Below are positions 58,982 through 64,000 of a stretch of DNA of 64,000 nt, piece after piece. Both the position numbers and the translations under genes were made by a program. Each line of letters begins with the position of its first letter. Within the stretch, counting starts at the first letter, position 1. The notes under the pieces are model-generated. The model searched no databases and was not told the DNA's origin. It saw only the letters and a list, made by a program, of their open reading frames with translations. The stretch spans positions 1-64,000 of the forward strand of contig JAMWZY010000006.1 in the NCBI GenBank assembly GCA_024281825.1, in the 5' to 3' direction. The stretch is from Nitrosomonas sp. Its GTDB lineage: Bacteria; Pseudomonadota; Gammaproteobacteria; Burkholderiales; Nitrosomonadaceae.

Positions 58982-59120
58982 AGAGTTGATTATTACACTT
59001 CTGGTTAAATAATTTCCTGCACAGCTATTGCTGGAATTTCAGCTTAAAGATGTAAAATACGCAGTTTTAAATTGAAACACAACTGATGCGTTACTCTTTC
59101 CAAAACAATCGACATATCAC

Positions 59121-60281
59121 ATGAAACCTCACCCTCAGAATTCACTCCGATGGATAATTATTATCGCTGTGATCAGTATTTTATTATTGGGTGGTTGGTA
59201 TTACACGCGCCCCAAACCAATATTGGTTGAATGGATCACTGTTTCTGCAGGTGACGTAGAAGCAATCATTGTGAATACCCGCGCAGGTACCGTCAAATCT
59301 TGTCAAAGATCTAACCTTGCACCAGCTTCAGGCGGGCAGATCGCGAAGATTTGGATAAAGGAAGGTGACCGTGTGCAAGCAGGACAAGTTTTATTGGAGT
59401 TGTGGAACCATGACTTGCAAGCGCAACGAGATTTAGCGCAACGGCAACTTGCGACCGCACAAGAACGTAGGCGAGAAGCTTGTATTTTGGCTGATAATGC
59501 CCAGCGTGAATATGTTCGTACACAACAACTACTCAGCAAGAGCTTTGTTAGTCCTCAACGAGTGGACGATACTCGTGCAAATGCAAATTCCCGCCGTGCA
59601 AGCTGTGAAGCAGCCATATCGGATATCAAGCGAGCAGAAGCGCAAATTCGCGTTAGCCAAGCAACCATTGATCGTACCATCATTACCGCACCATTCTCTG
59701 GCATCATAGGCCACATCAGCGGGGAATTGGGAGAGTTTACTACTCCTTCTCCCCCAGGAATCCCCACTCCACCAACGATTGATCTTATCGATGATCAATG
59801 TTTATATGTTTCGGCACCGATGGATGAAGTCGATGCTCCTAAGATTCAGATTAATCAGGAAGTTCGTATTACGTTGGATGCCATGCCGGATCAGGTTTTT
59901 CCAGGAAAAATTCGACGCATCGCACCTTTCATCACTGAAATAGAAAAACAAGCGCGTACTGTAGATATTGAAGTCGATTTTCATCCTTCCCTCACGCAAG
60001 GACTTTTAGTAGGCTACAGCGCCGATGTAGAAGTGATACTGGCAAGAAAGAATAATGTGCTACGAATCCCTACACAGGCACTACGACAAAATAACAAAGT
60101 TTGGCTAGTTGACGCCAATGATCGCCTAGTTGAACAATCTATTGAAAAAGGTTTAAGTAACTGGAGTTTTACTGAAATTACCAGCGGTTTAAAAGAAGGG
60201 GATCATATCCTGTTATCGTCTGATCAAGATGGTATTAAGAACGGCGCACTCGTTCAATCCACCCTCCCAAAAATTCCTTAA
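59121..60281 (+). CDS. MacA-like periplasmic adaptor (HlyD/MFP family)
   Basis: This 386-residue membrane-fusion protein has an N-terminal anchor span (RWIIIIAVISILLLGGWYY), two lipoyl half-motifs (ASGGQIAKIWIKEGDRVQAGQVLLEL; TIITAPFSGIIGHI), a coiled-coil hairpin with QAQRDLAQRQLATAQERRREA, and a C-terminal barrel. It links the ABC exporter encoded downstream to an outer-membrane channel. It lies 2 bp before the ATPase gene. Confidence 0.9.
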   Translation: MKPHPQNSLRWIIIIAVISILLLGGWYYTRPKPILVEWITVSAGDVEAIIVNTRAGTVKSCQRSNLAPASGGQIAKIWIKEGDRVQAGQVLLELWNHDLQAQRDLAQRQLATAQERRREACILADNAQREYVRTQQLLSKSFVSPQRVDDTRANANSRRASCEAAISDIKRAEAQIRVSQATIDRTIITAPFSGIIGHISGELGEFTTPSPPGIPTPPTIDLIDDQCLYVSAPMDEVDAPKIQINQEVRITLDAMPDQVFPGKIRRIAPFITEIEKQARTVDIEVDFHPSLTQGLLVGYSADVEVILARKNNVLRIPTQALRQNNKVWLVDANDRLVEQSIEKGLSNWSFTEITSGLKEGDHILLSSDQDGIKNGALVQSTLPKIP

Positions 60282-60283
60282 AC

Positions 60284-60967
60284 ATGATTCGTCTGATCAA
60301 TATCACCCGTACATTTACAATGGGTGAACAAGCCGTACTGGCATTGAATCAAATTAATTTACAAATTGCCTCCGGTGAATATCTTTCCATCATGGGACCC
60401 TCAGGTTCTGGTAAATCCACTTTACTCAACATTATTGGATTGCTTGATCAACCTGATTCAGGCCAATATGAATTAGACGGTAAAGCAGTAACCGATTTAA
60501 CCGAAATCGAACAAGCGCAGATTCGCCGAGAAAAAATTGGTTTTGTTTTCCAATCGTTTCACTTGATACCACGCTTGACTGCAGCGGAAAATATTGAGCT
60601 GCCCTTAACACTGGGGGGCGTGCCAATCGATGAAAGAAAGGTCCGTGTACAAAATGCTTTGCAGGATTTTGAACTCGAACAACGCGCCAATCACCGACCG
60701 GCGGAACTGTCTGGTGGGCAACGCCAGCGCGTTGCGATCGCGCGGGCAACCATTATGCAACCAAGTATTATATTGGCCGATGAACCAACCGGCAATTTGG
60801 ATCATCAAATTGGTGCTGAAGTCATGCTGTTGTTGGAAAATCTTCAACATCAAGGAACTACGTTGATTATAGTAACGCATGACCGAGAATTAGGCTCGCG
60901 TGCAAATCGACAAATTGCCATGCGTGACGGCAAAATACTCACAGACCAAACACATGACACTCCTTGA
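60284..60967 (+). CDS. MacB-like ABC transporter ATP-binding protein
   Basis: The 227-residue ATPase of the MacB/LolD family has Walker [11 protein letters not shown]-loop, signature [14 protein letters not shown], Walker B ILADEPTG and the H-loop VTHD. It powers the two permeases that follow. It overlaps the first permease gene. Confidence 0.95.
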   Translation: MIRLINITRTFTMGEQAVLALNQINLQIASGEYLSIMGPSGSGKSTLLNIIGLLDQPDSGQYELDGKAVTDLTEIEQAQIRREKIGFVFQSFHLIPRLTAAENIELPLTLGGVPIDERKVRVQNALQDFELEQRANHRPAELSGGQRQRVAIARATIMQPSIILADEPTGNLDHQIGAEVMLLLENLQHQGTTLIIVTHDRELGSRANRQIAMRDGKILTDQTHDTP

Positions 60968-62156
60968 TACATTACAAACTGCACTTAAGGCAGTCATCAG
61001 CTACCGCATCCGGTCGGTTTTAATTGTACTCGCCATGTCTTTGGGCGTAGCTGCTGTCATAATGCTAACAGCTCTCGGAGATGGCGCTAGAAATTTCGTT
61101 ATCAAACAATTTTCTTCTATTGGCACTAACTTACTAGTGGTTTTACCAGGCCGAGCGGAAACGGCAGGATCATTTCCTGGAGCTGTTCTTGGTCAAACGC
61201 CACGAGATCTGACGCTACACGATGCGCAATTATTAGGTAGACTTCCGCAAGTTAAACGCTATGCACCGCTGAGCATTGGTGCCGCAGAACTTTCAACGGC
61301 AAACCGTTTACGAGAAGTAACCGTGTTGGGCAGTAACGAAAATCTGATACCTATTCGTCATATGAAGCTGGCACTAGGAAGCTTTATTGCACAAGGTTCT
61401 GAAAGAAGTGCGCAAATTGTGTTGGGCGCAAAAATCGCCGCTGACTTTTTCCCACATACTCCAGCGATAGGACAGCGTGTTCGTTTGGGTGACAGCCGTT
61501 TCCTCGTCTCAGGCGTACTTGCATCACAAGGCGAATCGATGGGTTTTAATACGGACGAAATTGTGATTATCCCGGTCGATTATGCACAAGCGCTATTTAA
61601 TACCACATCGCTTTTTCGGATTCTGGTAGAGGCTAACAATCATGAGGAAATAGCAGCTGCCAAACAAGTAATACTAGCCACATTAAAGCAAAGTCATGAT
61701 GGCGAAGATGATAGCACCGTTATCACGCAAGACGCCGTACTAGCGACATTTGATCGTATTTTACATACACTGACGCTGGCAGTAGCTGGCATTGCGGCAA
61801 TTAGCTTGATTGTCGCTGGAATTTTAATCATGAATGTGATGTTGGTAGCCGTCAGTCAACGTACCTCAGAAATTGGCTTATTAAAGGCCATTGGCGCTAC
61901 TTCGACCGATATTCGACGATTATTTTTCACTGAAGCTGCTTGGCTATCATTGGTTGGTGCTTTACTAGGATTTTTATTGGGTCAATTGGGTAGTTTATTG
62001 ATACGTATTCTGTATCCACAATTTCCCGCTTGGGCACCCTCTTGGGCCTCCGCAGCTGCTATTGGCATTGCATTAATCACCGGGATCATAGCTACTATAC
62101 TGCCTGCGATTAAAGCTGCGCAGTTAAATGCAGTAGTGGCATTGAATAGAAAATGA
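60954..62156 (+). CDS. MacB-type ABC transporter permease 1
   Basis: This 400-residue FtsX-like permease has four spans: one N-terminal and three C-terminal, around a periplasmic MacB_PCD domain. The C-terminal part shows the family GLLKAIGATSTDIRRLFFTEA. I chose the ATG at 60954 because it overlaps the ATPase stop by 14 bp and the preceding in-frame part has no permease homology. It probably pairs with permease 2. Confidence 0.93.
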   Translation: MTLLDTLQTALKAVISYRIRSVLIVLAMSLGVAAVIMLTALGDGARNFVIKQFSSIGTNLLVVLPGRAETAGSFPGAVLGQTPRDLTLHDAQLLGRLPQVKRYAPLSIGAAELSTANRLREVTVLGSNENLIPIRHMKLALGSFIAQGSERSAQIVLGAKIAADFFPHTPAIGQRVRLGDSRFLVSGVLASQGESMGFNTDEIVIIPVDYAQALFNTTSLFRILVEANNHEEIAAAKQVILATLKQSHDGEDDSTVITQDAVLATFDRILHTLTLAVAGIAAISLIVAGILIMNVMLVAVSQRTSEIGLLKAIGATSTDIRRLFFTEAAWLSLVGALLGFLLGQLGSLLIRILYPQFPAWAPSWASAAAIGIALITGIIATILPAIKAAQLNAVVALNRK

Positions 62157-63352
62157 ATTGGCTGGATATTTTGCAATTTTCCTACCGTGCATTGACCGCA
62201 CATCGTTTACGTACTTTTTTATCAGTCTCTAGCATTGCAGTCGGAATCATTGCAATCGTTCTGCTTACAGCTATTGGGGATGGTGTACAACGTTTTGTGT
62301 TATCTGAATTTACCCAATTTGGCACAAATATTATCAACATTAATCCGGGGAAAATTAATACCCATGGTGGATCATTAGGCGCCATTGGAAGCGCTCGATT
62401 ACTTACGATCGAAGATAGTATTGCATTAAAGCAAAGTCACTACGCACAACATACCAATGCGAATGTCGTCGGTAATGCCGAAATCCGGGCACAAGGTCGT
62501 AGTAGGCGGGTCACAGCTTATGGCCAAGGACCGAATTTTGCAGAAGCCTTTAACATGCACGTTGCAATGGGGCAATTTCTGCCTAATGATGATCCACGCA
62601 ATCCTCGTCCTTATGTGGTACTCGGTGCCAAGGTCCATCATGAATTATTTGGTAATGCTAATCCACTTGGAGCAATGCTGCAGATTGGTGGAGCACGTTT
62701 TCGTGTAATTGGTGTGATGGCATCAAAAGGCCATGTGTTAGGTTTTGATTTGGATGATACGGTATTCATCCCCACCGCACGAGCATTGGAAGTATTTAAC
62801 CGACAAGGTGTGATGGAAATCAATTTTTCTTATTTTCCCGATGCGCCGATGCAAGCAGTCATTGATGACATTCGTCGTATCCTCATTGCACGCCATGGCC
62901 GCGAAGATTTTACTATTACACCGCAAAAACAAATGCTCACTACCCTGACAACCATTTTAAATATTCTCAAGTTTTTAATTGTAGCTTTGGGTGGTATCTC
63001 ATTACTCGTAGGTACTGTGGGCATGATTACCTTAATGTACATTACTGTATCGGAACGCGTCGCAGAAATTGGTTTATTAACTGCGCTCGGTGCAACCCGC
63101 GCTCGTATCCGTATGCTGTTCTTACTAGAATCGATTACACTTACCACTATGGGGGGGTTAAGCGGCTTAGGTTTAGGCGTTGCAATTGCTGGATTATTAA
63201 AATGGCTGGTGAATGGCTTACCCGTTAACATTCCATGGGATTATGTACTCGGAGCATTATGCATATCAATACTCATCGGTCTTTTAGCTGGCATCGCTCC
63301 TGCAATATATGCAGCAAAACTAAACCCCGTTGATGCATTAAGGGCGGAATAA
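62153..63352 (+). CDS. MacB-type ABC transporter permease 2
   Basis: The 399-residue paralogous permease has the same layout (RLRTFLSVSSIAVGIIAIVLLTA N-terminal span; GLLTALGATRARIRMLFLLES near the C-terminus). It overlaps permease 1 by 4 bp, so adaptor, ATPase and two permeases form one translationally coupled operon. Unlike E. coli MacB, where ATPase and permease are fused and homodimeric, this looks like a heterodimeric permease with a separate ATPase. Substrate unknown. Confidence 0.93.
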   Translation: MNWLDILQFSYRALTAHRLRTFLSVSSIAVGIIAIVLLTAIGDGVQRFVLSEFTQFGTNIININPGKINTHGGSLGAIGSARLLTIEDSIALKQSHYAQHTNANVVGNAEIRAQGRSRRVTAYGQGPNFAEAFNMHVAMGQFLPNDDPRNPRPYVVLGAKVHHELFGNANPLGAMLQIGGARFRVIGVMASKGHVLGFDLDDTVFIPTARALEVFNRQGVMEINFSYFPDAPMQAVIDDIRRILIARHGREDFTITPQKQMLTTLTTILNILKFLIVALGGISLLVGTVGMITLMYITVSERVAEIGLLTALGATRARIRMLFLLESITLTTMGGLSGLGLGVAIAGLLKWLVNGLPVNIPWDYVLGALCISILIGLLAGIAPAIYAAKLNPVDALRAE

Positions 63353-63394
63353 AGTTCAGTTCAAACCGGGAATATGATTGACTTGTTTAACCGG

Positions 63395-64000
63395 CTACTT
63401 AGAAGACAAATCATTAAACCCAATTCTTTCAGTTAAAAATTGTTCAATGGGAGACGGTCTACCGATGTAATAACCCTGTGCATAATCAATGTCCATCTGC
63501 TCAATAATCTCTAGGATTTTTTCACTTTCAACAAATTCTGCAGTCACTCTCTTACCAAACCCTCGAGCTACACTGCATAAGGCATTTACTAAGATAACAT
63601 CATCGCTATTATTTGCTAAATTTTTAATAAACGATCCATCAATCTTGACAGCATCTACCGGCAATTCTCTTAAATAAAAGAAAGAAGAGAAACCAACACC
63701 AAAATCATCTAATACAAAACCGCACCCTAGCTCCTTAATTTCCTTCATCAAAGTACGCGCACCAGGAATATCTTCTAATGCAGCAGTTTCTGTAATTTCA
63801 AACATCAAATTTTCAGGGTCGATATGATATTCGGCCAATTGTTGTTTGAGAATCGGCATCAATTCAGGATCATTAAAAGCATGTGCAGACAAGTTGATAG
63901 AAAAACTAGCAAAGATTCCAGCCTCATAAATTATCGCTGCTTGCGCAATCGCTTTGCGTAATACCATATGGTCAATGGCATGTATCAATCCAGTATTTTC
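63395..64000 (-). CDS. EAL-domain cyclic-di-GMP phosphodiesterase (5' part beyond window)
   Basis: The visible C-terminal portion (about 200 residues) is an EAL domain with the conserved segments NLSAHAF, FEITETAA, LDDFGVGFSSF, VDAVKIDGSFI, AEFVESEKI and QGYYIGRP. The catalytic Asp pair of LDDFG and the Glu of FEITE are present. The EAL motif and any N-terminal sensory or GGDEF domains lie past the window end, and the frame stays open at 64000. Hydrolysis of cyclic-di-GMP is likely. Confidence 0.92.
   Translation of the reverse strand, partial: ENTGLIHAIDHMVLRKAIAQAAIIYEAGIFASFSINLSAHAFNDPELMPILKQQLAEYHIDPENLMFEITETAALEDIPGARTLMKEIKELGCGFVLDDFGVGFSSFFYLRELPVDAVKIDGSFIKNLANNSDDVILVNALCSVARGFGKRVTAEFVESEKILEIIEQMDIDYAQGYYIGRPSPIEQFLTERIGFNDLSSK

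Overview
The window reads as a chromosomal segment of an ammonia-oxidising betaproteobacterium close to Nitrosomonas. The evidence is a homologue of the Nitrosomonas small metal-binding protein SmbP (31464-31802), a membrane-anchored multicopper oxidase paired with a cupredoxin, an SbtA-type bicarbonate transporter with a PII-like partner as expected in an autotroph, and betaproteobacterial gene orders (sdhB-sdhE-gltA-sucA-sucB, tig-clpP-clpX-lon, smpB/ratA-rnfH). The DNA is AT-leaning by eye. No species can be named from this evidence.

Layout. 1-1460 is accessory DNA: the right end of an insertion sequence, an unknown gene, a probable integron attC site, and a BrnT/BrnA toxin-antitoxin pair behind a strong promoter-operator. 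1556-6492 carries dnaE and trhP (yegQ). Two tandem, almost identical IS1595-family elements follow (6519-8466) and share an 8-bp direct repeat. 8914-11879 has a PQQ-dependent sugar dehydrogenase, a secreted Pro-rich protein and a YheT-type hydrolase. 12190-18656 is a TCA-cycle cluster on the minus strand (sucB, sucA, gltA, sdhE, sdhB) with no sdhCDA beside it. Next is a TIR-transmembrane-FGE protein (18889-20340) whose last codons carry the signature of a diversity-generating retroelement (DGR) variable region. 20678-31280 has small exported proteins, a cytochrome c, tex, pilS/pilR, heme A synthase, smpB, ratA/rnfH and an atypical LuxR-type regulator. 31464-41226 is a stress and proteostasis block: smbP, groES-groEL under a CIRCE operator, an SDR gene, tRNA-Leu, then tig, clpP, clpX and lon. 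41308-49346 has sbtB, sbtA, a two-component system, hemE, dgt and a fused aroK-aroB. 49429-63352 is envelope transport and copper biology: an RND pump, the multicopper oxidase/cupredoxin operon, a Cys-rich exported protein, a transmembrane MutS-like ATPase and a MacAB-like exporter with two permeases. The window ends inside an EAL-domain gene.

The most notable locus is 18832-20340. The protein has an N-terminal cytoplasmic TIR domain, one membrane span and a periplasmic FGE/C-type-lectin-fold domain. Its final segment contains 13 codons ending in C, all derivable from AAC by adenine substitution, set among invariant codons. A perfect 11-bp-stem hairpin follows 32 bp beyond the stop. I see no reverse transcriptase or template repeat in the window, so this looks like a remote target of a DGR encoded elsewhere: a hypervariable outside sensor joined to an inside TIR effector. 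The second notable system is the multicopper oxidase and His-rich cupredoxin, two membrane-anchored copper proteins with overlapping reading frames.
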